Shown: positions 53,281 through 62,277, counted from the first letter of the stretch. The stretch: DNA of 64,000 nt from Peribacillus folii (GCF_030271255.1 NZ_JASJOM010000006.1:186001-250000); one strand, 5' to 3'. A program made the numbers and translations. Notes: generated from the letters alone by a model not told the origin.

Positions 53281-53994
53281 TCAATTCACTTGAATCGTTT
53301 GCAATTGGTGTTCATGTACCTCGTCCTTCTCCACATGGACCTGCACTTTATAAGTGCCTGCTTCAACGAATGATACCTTATTTTGGTATGTACCATTTCC
53401 TTCGTCCTCAGCCTTGGTAAAATGACTTTCGTCACTGCCATCCTTCCATACCTCGAAATTCACGTCTGCATTCGTTAACGGCTTCCCATCCAATTCCACT
53501 CTCGCTGCAAAAATCGAACGGCTCCCTGCTTTTACAGGGTTGCTTTGGAACTCGATCGATACATCCGTGCTTGGATGCACCGATGCACTCTCATTCTCAT
53601 GTTCTGGGATGACGACTTCTTTTTCAGGCATCACATGAAGGCCTTTGGCCGTTACATGGGCAATCACTATATACTTCCCCTGCTCGGAAAACGTATGCAT
53701 CACTTGATACTTGCCGCTTCCTGTATTTTTAGCATCAAGCATTTCCCTTTTATCTCGTCCCGACTTTCTCACTTCAAACAATACCTCATCAGCTTCATTC
53801 ATTAGTTGGCTTCCTTGTTTCACTGTCGTTTCAAGAATGACTTCCTTTCCTTGATTCAAACTTCCTTTGATGGCGATGGATGCTTCCATCGCTTCCGGTA
53901 CGGCACTGTTCACCTCTTTATCCTCTTGCATTTCTGCCTGTTGGCAGCCAGCGAGCATGATGAACAAAGCGGAACACATATAGATTTTTTTCAT
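53281..53994 (-). CDS. FixH/YtkA-like lipoprotein with two repeated domains
   Basis: This 237-residue protein has a signal peptide MKKIYMCSALFIMLAG with lipobox L-A-G-C (Cys17). The mature part holds two related immunoglobulin-like YtkA domains of about 85 residues, visible as VLFEVRKSGRDKRE with GKYQVMHTFSEQGKYIV and VNFEVWKDGSDESH with GTYQNKVSFVEAGTYKV. Both contain the F-x-V-x-K-x-G core and G-x-Y-x-V strand. YtkA proteins are cell-surface and may bind copper, but the ligand here is unknown. ATG has AGGGGAAGTACAA upstream. Confidence 0.82.
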   Translation of the reverse strand: MKKIYMCSALFIMLAGCQQAEMQEDKEVNSAVPEAMEASIAIKGSLNQGKEVILETTVKQGSQLMNEADEVLFEVRKSGRDKREMLDAKNTGSGKYQVMHTFSEQGKYIVIAHVTAKGLHVMPEKEVVIPEHENESASVHPSTDVSIEFQSNPVKAGSRSIFAARVELDGKPLTNADVNFEVWKDGSDESHFTKAEDEGNGTYQNKVSFVEAGTYKVQVHVEKDEVHEHQLQTIQVN

Positions 53995-54088
53995 TTGTAC
54001 TTCCCCTTACCAGTTATTGGACTGAAGATCCGTCCTATTCATATTGCCCATCCTTTCCTTTTTTCAGATTTTTATACGTTAATTAATA

Positions 54089-54661
54089 TCAAACCGTTCG
54101 CATCACGGTAACTGAAGTCAGCATGGCTACTGCAATTATCGTTAAAAAGGAATATAAAAAGACGGAAATCCCCACAACCTTCAACCCGAAAAGCAAAACG
54201 CACCCATCAATGAAAAAAATCAGCACGCCAACATTAAGTCCGCTCTTCCTTGAAAGGATCTGTGCAAGCATATCCGTACCGCCTGTAGAGGTGCCATACC
54301 TAAGCATCAAGCCAATTCCTAGTCCGATCAACGCTCCCCCGATGACTGCACTAACATAAATGGGTAAATTCCATCCAGTGATGGCGTCGGAAAAGATATC
54401 AATGCATAAAGAAGAAAATAATAAGCCATGCAAGCTGTTCAGGAATAGTTTTTTCTCAAAGTACCAAGCGTATATATATAATGGAATACTGCACAGAATC
54501 ACCCCCAACCCTGTTGGCATCCCGATATAGTAATGAAAAATCAGTCCAATCCCGATCATGCCTCCATCCAATAAATGATAGGGTATCAGAAAGAAGTTGA
54601 TACCCACGCCTACAAGCATGCTGCCGGCAAGAACCGCTGCAATCCTTTCCATCATTTTCAT
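54089..54661 (-). CDS. YitT family (DUF161) membrane protein, short form
   Basis: This 190-residue protein has five to six hydrophobic segments, including the family motif LIPYHLLDGGMIGIGLIFHY (about 26-45) and the second-half RYGTSTGGTDMLAQIL. Most YitT proteins carry a C-terminal DUF2179 domain of about 80 residues; this one ends after the last helix and lacks it. ATG 54661 follows AAGGAGG by 8 bp. Function is unknown. Confidence 0.82.
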   Translation of the reverse strand: MKMMERIAAVLAGSMLVGVGINFFLIPYHLLDGGMIGIGLIFHYYIGMPTGLGVILCSIPLYIYAWYFEKKLFLNSLHGLLFSSLCIDIFSDAITGWNLPIYVSAVIGGALIGLGIGLMLRYGTSTGGTDMLAQILSRKSGLNVGVLIFFIDGCVLLFGLKVVGISVFLYSFLTIIAVAMLTSVTVMRTV

Positions 54662-55265
54662 CAATGTCCTCCTTTTATACATCTTATAACCTGTCCTGCT
54701 TCCTAAGAATATGATGGGACTGTCAAAAAAATAATGAAAACGGCAATTATTTATGAAACAGCCTATTAATTATCAGAATATTCCATCATATAATACAATA
54801 AAGTAGAGAAAACAGTCAAAAACGGCTAATTATTAGCTTAAATTGTCTCTTTACAAGCTATTTACCTGTTTTAAGGAGCCATAAGCAATTTGACTGAAAG
54901 GTGATCTCTTTCTATAATGAAAGTATTTAAATTAATTAATTGAGGTGATTTGATGGGGCATTAAAGAATGTTCGTTTTGACGGACGGACGCTGCATTGCG
55001 TAACGGACATATGCATACCTTTTATAAATGGATGCAAGCCATTATGCAGGAATTCTTCTATTTCCCGTCTGCGCATCGCTAATCGGCATATACTATAATT
55101 CTATTCAACACTAAAAAGGCGGGACTCGAGGCATTGCATTCATTTGAGAGCTATGTTCGGCTTGTTCCCCAATACTTGGCAAGACAAAAAAAATATACTT
55201 GTATATTTTAAAAATGTAGGAGGTGGACTCCTTATTCGTCTCGGAGACGATGTAAGGGAGACTAT
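54662..55265 (+). promoter_or_regulatory. promoter and long leader of the second CNNM gene
   Basis: TTGACT (54890-54895) and TATAAT (54913-54918) with a 17-bp spacer begin a leader of about 340 bases. Near its start GAGGTGA (54942-54948) precedes a 3-codon ORF, M-G-H-stop (54953-54964). At its end AGGAGGTG (55218-55225) is followed by CTCCTTA, which can pair with the upstream AGGAG or with the downstream TAAGGGAG (55253-55260), around the hairpin CGTCTCGGAGACG. TTG follows at 55266. The first 200 bp of this interval hold no feature I recognise. Confidence 0.6.
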
Positions 55266-56615
55266 TTGGACATATTAAACTTGGTAATTATTGCCATTTT
55301 AATTGCTTTAACAGCATTTTTTGTTGCTACGGAGTTTGCGATCGTTAAAGTGAGAAGCACGAGGATCGATCAGTTAATTGAAGAAGGGAATCCAAATGCC
55401 CTTTCAGCGAAAAAGGTCATCTCCAACCTGGATGAGTATCTTTCTACTTGCCAGCTCGGCATTACGGTTACTGCCTTAGGGCTTGGGGTGCTTGGAGAAC
55501 CTACGGTTGAAAAGATTTTGCGACCGCTTTTAAATCAATTGAACCTTCATTCTGCTTCACATATACTCTCGGTTGCGATAGCCTTTTTTTCGATAACATT
55601 CATTCATGTAGTCGTTGGGGAATTGGCACCGAAAACATTGGCGATTCAAAAAGCGGAGCAGGTCACGTTATTGGTTTCAAAACCATTAATAGGCTTTAAC
55701 AAAATCATGTATCCTTTCATTTGGATACTGAATGGCTCTGCAAGGGCGCTGACAAAAATGCTAGGATTAAAAGCAGTTTCCGAACATGATTTGGCTCATA
55801 CAGAAGAAGAGCTTCGAATCATTGTTTCGGAAAGCTATAAAAGTGGTGAAATTAACCAATCTGAGTTTAAGTACGTGAATAAAATATTCGAATTCGATGA
55901 TCGAATTGCTAAAGAAATCATGGTTCCGCGTACTGAAATCGCGACGATATCCAAGGATGATACGATCGAGCAATTTTTCACCGTCATGGCGGAAGACAAC
56001 TTCACCCGTTATCCTGTCATCGATGGCGATAAAGATCACGTCATCGGAATGGTCAATATTAAGGAATTATTCACTGAAATGATTGACAAGAGCAATCATG
56101 CAGCCGCAACCATCAACAGATATGTACGTCCGATCATCCGCGTCATTGACAGCATTCCGATCCACGATTTACTTTTAAGAATGCAAAAGGAACGTATTCA
56201 CATGGCTATCCTCATGGATGAATATGGCGGTACATCTGGTTTGGTAACCGTTGAGGATATCCTCGAAGAAATCGTTGGCGATATTCGTGATGAATTTGAC
56301 CTTGATGAAGTGCCTGATGTGCGCAAATTAAAAGAAGATCATTATATTATCGACGCCAAGGTATTGGTCAGTGAAGTGAATGATTTACTTGGTTTAGATA
56401 TTAATGATGAAGACATCGATACGATGGGCGGATGGATCCTTACCGAGAATTACGAGGCAAAACAAGGCGATGTCCTAAGTTATGGAGCATATAACTTTAG
56501 AATAAAAGAAATGGAAGACCACCATATTCGTTATATTGAAATATTTAAGCCAGCAAAGATGGCTGGCGAAGTTAAAGAATTTCCCATGATCTCGCAAACC
56601 GAAATCGTTTCATGA
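55266..56615 (+). CDS. CNNM/CorC-family Mg exporter (MpfA-like), second paralogue
   Basis: This 449-residue protein has the same domain order as the gene at 50825: CNNM membrane domain, CBS pair (MVPRTEIATIS, MDEYGGTSGLVTVEDILEE) and CorC/HlyC domain, and the two are similar along their whole length. The membrane domain differs mainly in the second and third helices (LGVLGEPTVEKILRPL against LGWLGQPTILALVGPL). TTG 55266 is 5 bp after AAGGGAG, itself in a possible stem. Two copies 3 kb apart with separate leaders suggest distinct regulation of the same activity. Confidence 0.9.
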   Translation: MDILNLVIIAILIALTAFFVATEFAIVKVRSTRIDQLIEEGNPNALSAKKVISNLDEYLSTCQLGITVTALGLGVLGEPTVEKILRPLLNQLNLHSASHILSVAIAFFSITFIHVVVGELAPKTLAIQKAEQVTLLVSKPLIGFNKIMYPFIWILNGSARALTKMLGLKAVSEHDLAHTEEELRIIVSESYKSGEINQSEFKYVNKIFEFDDRIAKEIMVPRTEIATISKDDTIEQFFTVMAEDNFTRYPVIDGDKDHVIGMVNIKELFTEMIDKSNHAAATINRYVRPIIRVIDSIPIHDLLLRMQKERIHMAILMDEYGGTSGLVTVEDILEEIVGDIRDEFDLDEVPDVRKLKEDHYIIDAKVLVSEVNDLLGLDINDEDIDTMGGWILTENYEAKQGDVLSYGAYNFRIKEMEDHHIRYIEIFKPAKMAGEVKEFPMISQTEIVS

Positions 56616-56618
56616 TAA

Positions 56619-56659
56619 TCCCCCCGTTCCTCATCTGTTGAGGTGCGGGGGGGTTTTTT
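56619..56659 (+). terminator. terminator after the second CNNM gene
   Basis: TCCCCCCG-CTCA pairs with TGAG-GCGGGGGGG, followed by six T. Confidence 0.88.
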
Positions 56660-56804
56660 ACTTTCATTTGGTACTTGAATTGATTACCGGCATATTATAT
56701 ACAAAGCACAGCATCATCTTGAATGATTGTTAATGACGAGTATAGTTCAACCTTTATTGTTTCATACTATTAAAAAAGCGATATTTTTGAAGGAGTGAAG
56801 ACTT

Positions 56805-56954
56805 ATGAAACTCATAACCATATGCCAGCATTGCAAAGGGAAAGGTAAAACCCGCTATCTGCAATTCTTTTCCCGGGACTGCCATTATTGCCATGGCCAA
56901 GGAAAAGCGGTAAAAGATATGTCCAATATGAGAAGCCATGCCAAAAACCTCTAA
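56805..56954 (+). CDS. 49-residue DnaJ-type zinc-finger protein
   Basis: ATG 56805 follows GAAGGAGTGA by 7 bp. The product consists almost entirely of two CxxCxGxG repeats, CQHCKGKGKT (8-17) and CHYCHGQGKA (26-35), spaced as in one zinc-binding unit of the DnaJ cysteine-rich domain, with a basic tail. No J-domain is present or nearby. It should bind one zinc and could bind unfolded peptide or RNA, but the role is unknown. It ends 6 bp from the stop of the convergent permease gene. Confidence 0.75.
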   Translation: MKLITICQHCKGKGKTRYLQFFSRDCHYCHGQGKAVKDMSNMRSHAKNL

Positions 56955-56960
56955 TGCACC

Positions 56961-58004
56961 TCATAGTTTAAAGTTGGATTTGATGACACCTGCCTTCTTT
57001 AACGTATCATAAACGATCAGCAGCGACGGACCAAGGAAAAGTCCAATGAAGCCAAGCATTTTAAATCCTAAATAAAGACTGATCAATGAGGCCAAGGGGG
57101 ACAACCCCATATTTGCCGAATAGATTTTTGGCTCGATCGTCCTCCTGATGATGGTTATGACCAGAAACAAGATTACAAGACCAATCGCTAAATGATGATT
57201 TCCTTGTGCCCAAACGATGGCTGCCCAAGGAACGAGGACAGATCCCGTACCCAATATCGGGAGAATGTCCACGACAACGATTAACAGGGCCAGCGGGATT
57301 GCGTATTTCACATTCAACAACCATAGACCGCCATATGCCAAGATGAACGTGATGAAGCTCAATAAGACCTGTGCCTTGATGAAGCCAACTGCTGCCATGC
57401 TTAAATCTTGATAAACTAGTGATATCTTTTGAAAAGTGGAAGTCTTTAAGTATTGGACGGCCTTTTTCCTTAACTTAGGCAATTCAAGGCTGATCATGAA
57501 TAAAGCGATTAAATAAATGAGAAAATCAATGAATAACCCCGGTATGAGTGTAACGAACTGGACCATATCCTGAACGAAGCCTTCTGTGAACCCCTCTAGT
57601 GCCTTGACACCCTTTTCCATCGTTTGTTCTACGGATTGAATGAGATTGGGCGGCAGTGTTTGGGAATATTGTTCCCATTGCCTTATGACAGGCAATATCG
57701 CCGTCAAATACATTTGACGTATCAATTCAGGGAATTCTTCTGAATAAACCATGAATTTTTTAATAAAAACCGAGAAGGAAAAATAGGTGATGCCAAGCAA
57801 TCCACCTACATATAAAACGAATGTAATCAAGACGGCCCATAAGCGATGCAGCTTTGCCGTTTCAATAATCATCCTGACCGACCGATCCAAAAGGATTGCA
57901 GTGAGCAACGCCAAGATCAAAGCCCATGAATAAGGAATAATGATAATTAAGCCCAAGAGGAAAATACCTCTCCAGAACCATCGAAAAAAAACAGCAGCAT
58001 TCAC
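56961..58004 (-). CDS. YtvI-like membrane protein (AI-2E transporter superfamily)
   Basis: This 347-residue protein has about seven or eight transmembrane helices in the AI-2E/PerM pattern: paired helices at the N terminus, a polar loop (about 85-150), then the conserved VVDILPILGTGSVLVPWA (about 251-268) and GLSPLASLISLYLGFKMLG (about 305-323). It matches the sporulation-associated YtvI branch best. GTG 58004 follows GGGAGGG by 8 bp. The transported substrate is unknown. Confidence 0.8.
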   Translation of the reverse strand: MNAAVFFRWFWRGIFLLGLIIIIPYSWALILALLTAILLDRSVRMIIETAKLHRLWAVLITFVLYVGGLLGITYFSFSVFIKKFMVYSEEFPELIRQMYLTAILPVIRQWEQYSQTLPPNLIQSVEQTMEKGVKALEGFTEGFVQDMVQFVTLIPGLFIDFLIYLIALFMISLELPKLRKKAVQYLKTSTFQKISLVYQDLSMAAVGFIKAQVLLSFITFILAYGGLWLLNVKYAIPLALLIVVVDILPILGTGSVLVPWAAIVWAQGNHHLAIGLVILFLVITIIRRTIEPKIYSANMGLSPLASLISLYLGFKMLGFIGLFLGPSLLIVYDTLKKAGVIKSNFKL

Positions 58005-58133
58005 TGAGCAAACCCTCCCTGCTCTTTCTAGTTCTCTCTATATTTATGAAACGGGATCACATATATTTCGCCCAGACGTTTTATTTTCTTGAATTTAGGG
58101 AAAAAGAGTTACAAAGAGATGGAGGGATCGATT

Positions 58134-58337
58134 ATGGATAACAAAGATAAGGAAAAGTATCTTGTAGAGCGTAATGATAAATCCAAAGCGTTTAAGGAAA
58201 ATCAAGAAAAGCAGCTGGAACGTGACCAAGTCGTCATGCCCATCGAGGATTTACCCATCGATGAAATTAAATATGAACGACAGGAAGAACGAAACAAGAA
58301 GGAAACGAAGCATCGCTCCACAAGCGAAAAATTTTAA
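58134..58337 (+). CDS. small highly charged hydrophilic protein
   Basis: This 67-residue protein starts at ATG 58134, 7 bp after GGAGGG. About half of its residues are charged (MDNKDKEKYLVERNDKSKAF, then EERNKKETKHRSTSEKF). It has no hydrophobic core, so it is probably disordered. The frame extends upstream to 58089, but the ribosome site supports 58134. A long perfect terminator follows at once. The family is not recognised; such proteins are common near sporulation genes. Confidence 0.65.
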   Translation: MDNKDKEKYLVERNDKSKAFKENQEKQLERDQVVMPIEDLPIDEIKYERQEERNKKETKHRSTSEKF

Positions 58338-58373
58338 ACCAAAACCAGCCGATCGCCGGCTGGTTTTGGTTTA
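58336..58373 (+). terminator. terminator after the charged small protein
   Basis: AAACCAAAACCAGCCG and its near-exact complement form a 16-bp stem with a 4-base loop. Confidence 0.85.
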
Positions 58374-58578
58374 TGTCCATTCTTCCTGACAGCTGTCTCT
58401 TCTCGCCGAATTTTATCTCTAATAGAAAAACAGTCCACACTGCCAAAAAATAAATAGTAGCAGCTTTTTTCCATTTCCCCTTCGCATGTTGTCATGATTT
58501 TAAAGATTGCCCATCCAACAAATTCAATTATCCCGCCTTTCTCCCCTCCCATTTGTGCCATTATTCCAAAAATAAACA

Positions 58579-58653
58579 TTGACTGAAATGAATGATTCTT
58601 TACAATAGACTTTTAAGAATTAAAGAATATAATGGATTGGTCGACCATTATAA
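58579..58653 (+). promoter_or_regulatory. promoter and palindromic operator of the MarR gene
   Basis: TTGACT (58579-58584) and TACAAT (58601-58606) are 16 bp apart. Downstream, TATAATGG and CCATTATA form arms of an inverted repeat (about 58628-58652) around GGTCGACC-containing sequence, ending next to the ribosome site AAAGGAG. It is placed to act as an autoregulatory MarR operator, or as a hairpin. Confidence 0.5.
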
Positions 58654-58664
58654 AGGAGAATCAT

Positions 58665-59081
58665 ATGAACCCTACTCAATTATTTCATCAATATTTACAA
58701 GTTTCCCGATCATTAGTCAGCAAAATGAACGAGCAAATCACTGCCCTTGAAATTTATCATAATCAGTGGACAATTTTGAATTACTTGAAGAATTGTGGAT
58801 ATTCCACCATACCCGATATTTGCAATTACTTGGATGTAGATAGTGTCATCATCACCCGTTCAGTCAACAGCATGGAACAAAATAACATGATTAAGCAAGT
58901 ACCAGGAAAAGATGAACAGGAAAAAAGGATTGAACTGACTTCCCGGGGCAAGGAAGTACATACCAAATGCCTTAAAATTGCAGAAAAGATTGAAGGAAAA
59001 GCTTTGGAGGGAATCACAGAGGAAGAACAGGAGATATTTTTTCAAACCGTTCTTAAAATCCTCAATAATATAAGAAATTAA
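58665..59081 (+). CDS. MarR family transcriptional regulator
   Basis: This 138-residue regulator has the MarR winged-helix fold: NQWTILNYLKNCGYSTIPDICNYLDVD (about 28-54, quoted as two parts) forms helices before the recognition helix SVIITRSVNSMEQNNMI, and the wing reads GKDEQEKRIELTSRGKEVHTK. ATG 58665 is 6 bp after AAAGGAG. No efflux pump or enzyme is co-directional, so its target is likely itself or a distant gene. The NMO-GNAT gene is convergent. Confidence 0.88.
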   Translation: MNPTQLFHQYLQVSRSLVSKMNEQITALEIYHNQWTILNYLKNCGYSTIPDICNYLDVDSVIITRSVNSMEQNNMIKQVPGKDEQEKRIELTSRGKEVHTKCLKIAEKIEGKALEGITEEEQEIFFQTVLKILNNIRN

Positions 59082-59407
59082 TGTCGTGAGCTTGCCCTTT
59101 TCCAAGGCCATTCTTTGAATGATTAACGGAAGCAGACCCTCTCCCTCGTCAAGGGAGCCGTTTGTTTGTTCATGTTTCACTGCAGCTTTTGAACATAATC
59201 ACCAACGATTTGCAAGCTCAATTCAACTTGCATGATAAATTTTTATTCCGATGGCATTCTCTATGTCCATTTCCCATAAAAAGACAGACAGTTCCCAGAA
59301 TTATTCCGGTAACCGTCTGTTTGTATCCCCTGCAAGGGTGGAATGCATGTTAGCAGCATGGTTTACATTAATGGCGGTATCCTTCCTTATTTTTTCCTCC
59401 TCACCAT
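59082..59407. other. intergenic region between MarR and the NMO-GNAT gene
   Basis: CTCCCT/AGGGAG (about 59138-59156) followed by TTTGTTTG is a weak terminator for the MarR gene. The minus-strand terminator at 59275-59319 closes the NMO-GNAT gene. An ORF on the plus strand (59251-59487) overlaps the end of that gene and lacks a ribosome site. Confidence 0.5.
59275..59319 (-). terminator. terminator of the NMO-GNAT gene
   Basis: On the minus strand CAGACGGTT pairs with AACTGTCTG (one G-U) and is followed by TCTTTTTATGG. Confidence 0.7.
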
Positions 59408-60892
59408 TCAAATGCTTCGCGATAAGCGAATCATATCCCGGCACTGAATCCCATTTTCATAAAATACCTCAGAATAATGCTTTGTAAAAAAATCCCGATC
59501 GACGCCAACTATTCGGAATCCGCATTTTTGGTATAAAGCAAGCTGTCCAATACTCGAATTTCCTGTGCCGATTTCCAGCTTTTTATACCCTTGCTCCCTT
59601 GCTTGGCCAATCGCATGTTCCATCAAATGTCTCCCGATTCCTTTTCCATGATGGTTTTCATCCACTGCGATATTTTTGATCTCCATCGTGTCGGTTCCTT
59701 TTTGCAGCAAAACATATACGCCAAGGAATTGCTTAGCGCGTTCCGCAATGAAGCATATGCCTTTGGCCAAGTAATCCTCAACCATATCCCTTGATGGATC
59801 TGCCAAAAGCAGCAGGTGCATAGGGGCTGATTCATTCATGGATAACTCCCTTATCTCCATTCCGGCGAACCTTTCTCCTTTTAATTCTTCCATTAAAAGC
59901 TCCACCAATTCAGATGCTGGTTTCTCCCTGCTAAGCTTATGACCCTGTCCTGCCCACAAAGCCATCAATTCAGGGTTTCCCTTTTCACCAGCCGCTTTTC
60001 GCATCTGCTTGGTCATGTGATGAACATGTGGATAAGCGGCTGGCGCAGCGTGACCATTCTCAGTGATAAATTCGTTCACGAGCCCGCGTGCCCTCCTGCC
60101 GCTGAAAGCCCGGGTAACGGTAGTTTGTACAAAACGCGAATCATTGAGGGCTGCTTTATGGACCGGGCTTGCCCCGCTCTCTGGACAGCGGAGGAATGCC
60201 GTTCCCAATTGGGCAGCCATGGCTCCCGCAGCGAGCACCGCAGCAATATCCTTCCCATGCATCAGTCCTCCCGCGGCAATGATCGGCAATTCCAGTTCAT
60301 TTTTAATCATCCTTATTAATTCTAACAAACCATGATCATCCTCTGACCTGTTTTCAAAGCTGGCTCGATGCCCCCCTGCCTCAATCCCTTGCACACATAA
60401 AACGTCGGCACCTGCACCTGCTGCTTTTTTTGCTTCCTCGAGGTTGGTTACGGTCACGGCAATGAGGGCACCTGTGCTTTGTAGTTCCCTTAATACAGAG
60501 GATTCGGGACACCCAAAAGTAAAACTGACAAGGTCAACCTTGACCTCTTTCAATACAGTCAATTTATTTACCCAATCATCATCATCAACTACTCCGTTGC
60601 CAATGGTGGCGCCCACACTCTTGGCGGCATTTTCAATTTTTGCACGATAGGCGGCTACTGCTGATTCATCAATCACTTCGTTACCCGGTACAAAAACATT
60701 CACGCCAAAGGGATACTCCGTCAGGCGACGAGTCTGATTTATCTCTTCTTTCATCTCTGCTGCAGTCTTATATCCAGCTGCAAGAAACCCCAGCCCTCCG
60801 GCATTGGATACAGCCGCCGCTAGCTTTGGAGTCGATGCGCCTCCTGCCATCGGTGCTTGAATGATGGGATACCTCAATAAATCTTTGAACAT
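59408..60892 (-). CDS. nitronate monooxygenase fused to GNAT acetyltransferase
   Basis: This 494-residue protein joins two complete domains. Residues 1 to about 340 are a flavin-dependent nitronate monooxygenase of the 2-nitropropane dioxygenase family: PIIQAPMAGGAS (9-20), TFGCPE, EAGGHRAS with catalytic His175, and AAGGLMHGKDIAAVLAAGA. From Met345 a GNAT domain follows, with acetyl-CoA loop HHGKGIGRHL (about 414-423) and the C-terminal ALYQKCGFRIVG. ATG 60892 is 9 bp after AAAGGAG. The junction contains GGAGAAAGG and an in-frame ATG (59860), which looks like a former or still-used separate start. Substrates are unknown. Confidence 0.85.
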   Translation of the reverse strand: MFKDLLRYPIIQAPMAGGASTPKLAAAVSNAGGLGFLAAGYKTAAEMKEEINQTRRLTEYPFGVNVFVPGNEVIDESAVAAYRAKIENAAKSVGATIGNGVVDDDDWVNKLTVLKEVKVDLVSFTFGCPESSVLRELQSTGALIAVTVTNLEEAKKAAGAGADVLCVQGIEAGGHRASFENRSEDDHGLLELIRMIKNELELPIIAAGGLMHGKDIAAVLAAGAMAAQLGTAFLRCPESGASPVHKAALNDSRFVQTTVTRAFSGRRARGLVNEFITENGHAAPAAYPHVHHMTKQMRKAAGEKGNPELMALWAGQGHKLSREKPASELVELLMEELKGERFAGMEIRELSMNESAPMHLLLLADPSRDMVEDYLAKGICFIAERAKQFLGVYVLLQKGTDTMEIKNIAVDENHHGKGIGRHLMEHAIGQAREQGYKKLEIGTGNSSIGQLALYQKCGFRIVGVDRDFFTKHYSEVFYENGIQCRDMIRLSRSI

Positions 60893-61032
60893 TCCAGACA
60901 ACTCCTTTTGATTTTTATTCATTCCCTTATCATTTTTACGTTTTCTTGGTATAATGATTGTCTGTAAGAGAAAAGTGTCTAAATGATCACCCTTTATATC
61001 TTGCAAATATAAAACACAGGTGGTAAAAAAAA

Positions 61033-61998
61033 ATGGAAACAAAACCATATAGAGTATTGCTTTATTATTTGTATGTACCTATCGAGAATCACGAAGAATT
61101 CGCAGCTGAGCATCTTGCGGCCTGTAAAGTTCTTGAATTGAAAGGCAGGATCCTAGTGGCAGCGGAAGGGATCAACGGTACCGTGTCTGGTACGGTCGAA
61201 CAAACCAATCAATATATGGACATGATGAAAAGCGATGCCCGCTTTGCCGATATCGTCTTTAAAATAGATGAAGCCGATGGCCATGCATTCAAAAAAATGC
61301 ATGTTCGTCCCCGTAACGAGCTTGTCACCCTTCGCTTGGAAGATGACATCAACCCCAATCAGACGACGGGCCGTTACTTGAGCCCGAAGGAATTTTTCGA
61401 GCAAATGCAAGCTGAAGATACGATTATCCTTGATGCCAGGAATGACTATGAATATGATTTAGGGCATTTCAGGGGAGCAATCAAGCCAGATATCACGAAC
61501 TTCCGTGAACTTCCGGATTGGGTCCGGGAGAATAAGCAAATGTTCGAAGGCAAAAAAATCCTGACGTATTGTACAGGCGGCATCCGCTGTGAAAAATTCT
61601 CCGGCTGGCTTGTCGAAGAAGGCTTTGAAGATGTCGGCCAACTGCATGGCGGCATTGCGACATACGGCAAGGATCCTGAAGTGCAAGGTGACCTCTGGGA
61701 TGGTCAAATGTACGTTTTCGATGAAAGAATCGCCGTTCCCATCAATCAAAAAGAACATGTCATAGTCGGGCGTGATATTTATTCCGGCGAACCGTGTGAG
61801 CGATATGTCAATTGCGCCAACCCTGAATGCAATAAGAAAATCCTTTGCAGTGAAGAAAACGAGCACAAGCATATGCGCAGCTGTTCTCACGAATGCAGGG
61901 TACACCCGCGTAACCGCTATATAGTCGAGCATGACCTTTCAGAGGAAGAAGTCGCTGAGAGATTACAAAGGATCGAAAACAGCCTCGCTTCAAAATGA
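61033..61998 (+). CDS. trhO: tRNA uridine(34) hydroxylase TrhO (rhodanese family, UPF0176)
   Basis: This 321-residue protein has an N-terminal acylphosphatase-like domain ([15 protein letters not shown], about 40-54), a rhodanese domain with catalytic Cys180 in [12 protein letters not shown], and a C-terminal cysteine-rich segment ([17 protein letters not shown]). TrhO uses oxygen to hydroxylate wobble uridine 34 of tRNA, the first step to mo5U in Bacillus (YbfQ in B. subtilis). ATG follows AGGTGGTAAAAAAAA. It is divergent from the NMO-GNAT gene with 140 bp between. Confidence 0.93.
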   Translation: METKPYRVLLYYLYVPIENHEEFAAEHLAACKVLELKGRILVAAEGINGTVSGTVEQTNQYMDMMKSDARFADIVFKIDEADGHAFKKMHVRPRNELVTLRLEDDINPNQTTGRYLSPKEFFEQMQAEDTIILDARNDYEYDLGHFRGAIKPDITNFRELPDWVRENKQMFEGKKILTYCTGGIRCEKFSGWLVEEGFEDVGQLHGGIATYGKDPEVQGDLWDGQMYVFDERIAVPINQKEHVIVGRDIYSGEPCERYVNCANPECNKKILCSEENEHKHMRSCSHECRVHPRNRYIVEHDLSEEEVAERLQRIENSLASK

Positions 61999-62005
61999 GC
62001 ATACA

Positions 62006-62047
62006 AACCCGAATCAGTGGACAGCGATCCCGATTCGGGTTCTTTTT
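62006..62047 (+). terminator. terminator of trhO
   Basis: AACCCGAATC pairs with GATTCGGGTT across 16 bases, followed by CTTTTT. Confidence 0.85.
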
Positions 62048-62215
62048 ATGCGAAAACCTAACTCCGAAAACTATTTCCAAATATCAAACCTACATGTCTT
62101 GATCTTCTTTGCTTTAAAGTCTTTCTATTTAGATCACATCTACACTGTCTCTCTTACTTCTATATTGAAATAGGAAAAACCTTCTTTCCACATAAAAGAA
62201 AACAAAATGAATAAC

Positions 62216-62251
62216 AAAAAGGCTGCGGAATGGGAGTATACCGCAGCCTTC
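62216..62251 (-). terminator. terminator of the superoxide dismutase gene
   Basis: AAGGCTGCGG pairs with CCGCAGCCTT. On the minus strand it is followed by TTTTGTT, 27 bp after the stop. Confidence 0.8.
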
Positions 62252-62277
62252 TTTTCTGCACCGTATTTCAATACGGG

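Noticed and set aside
54920..55265. Mg-sensing M-box (ykoK) or Mn (yybP-ykoY) riboswitch ahead of the CNNM gene
   Set aside because: The conserved blocks of both families were looked for and not found; the leader is described as unassigned.
59251..59487. 78-codon plus-strand ORF
   Set aside because: It overlaps the NMO-GNAT terminator and coding end and has no ribosome site.
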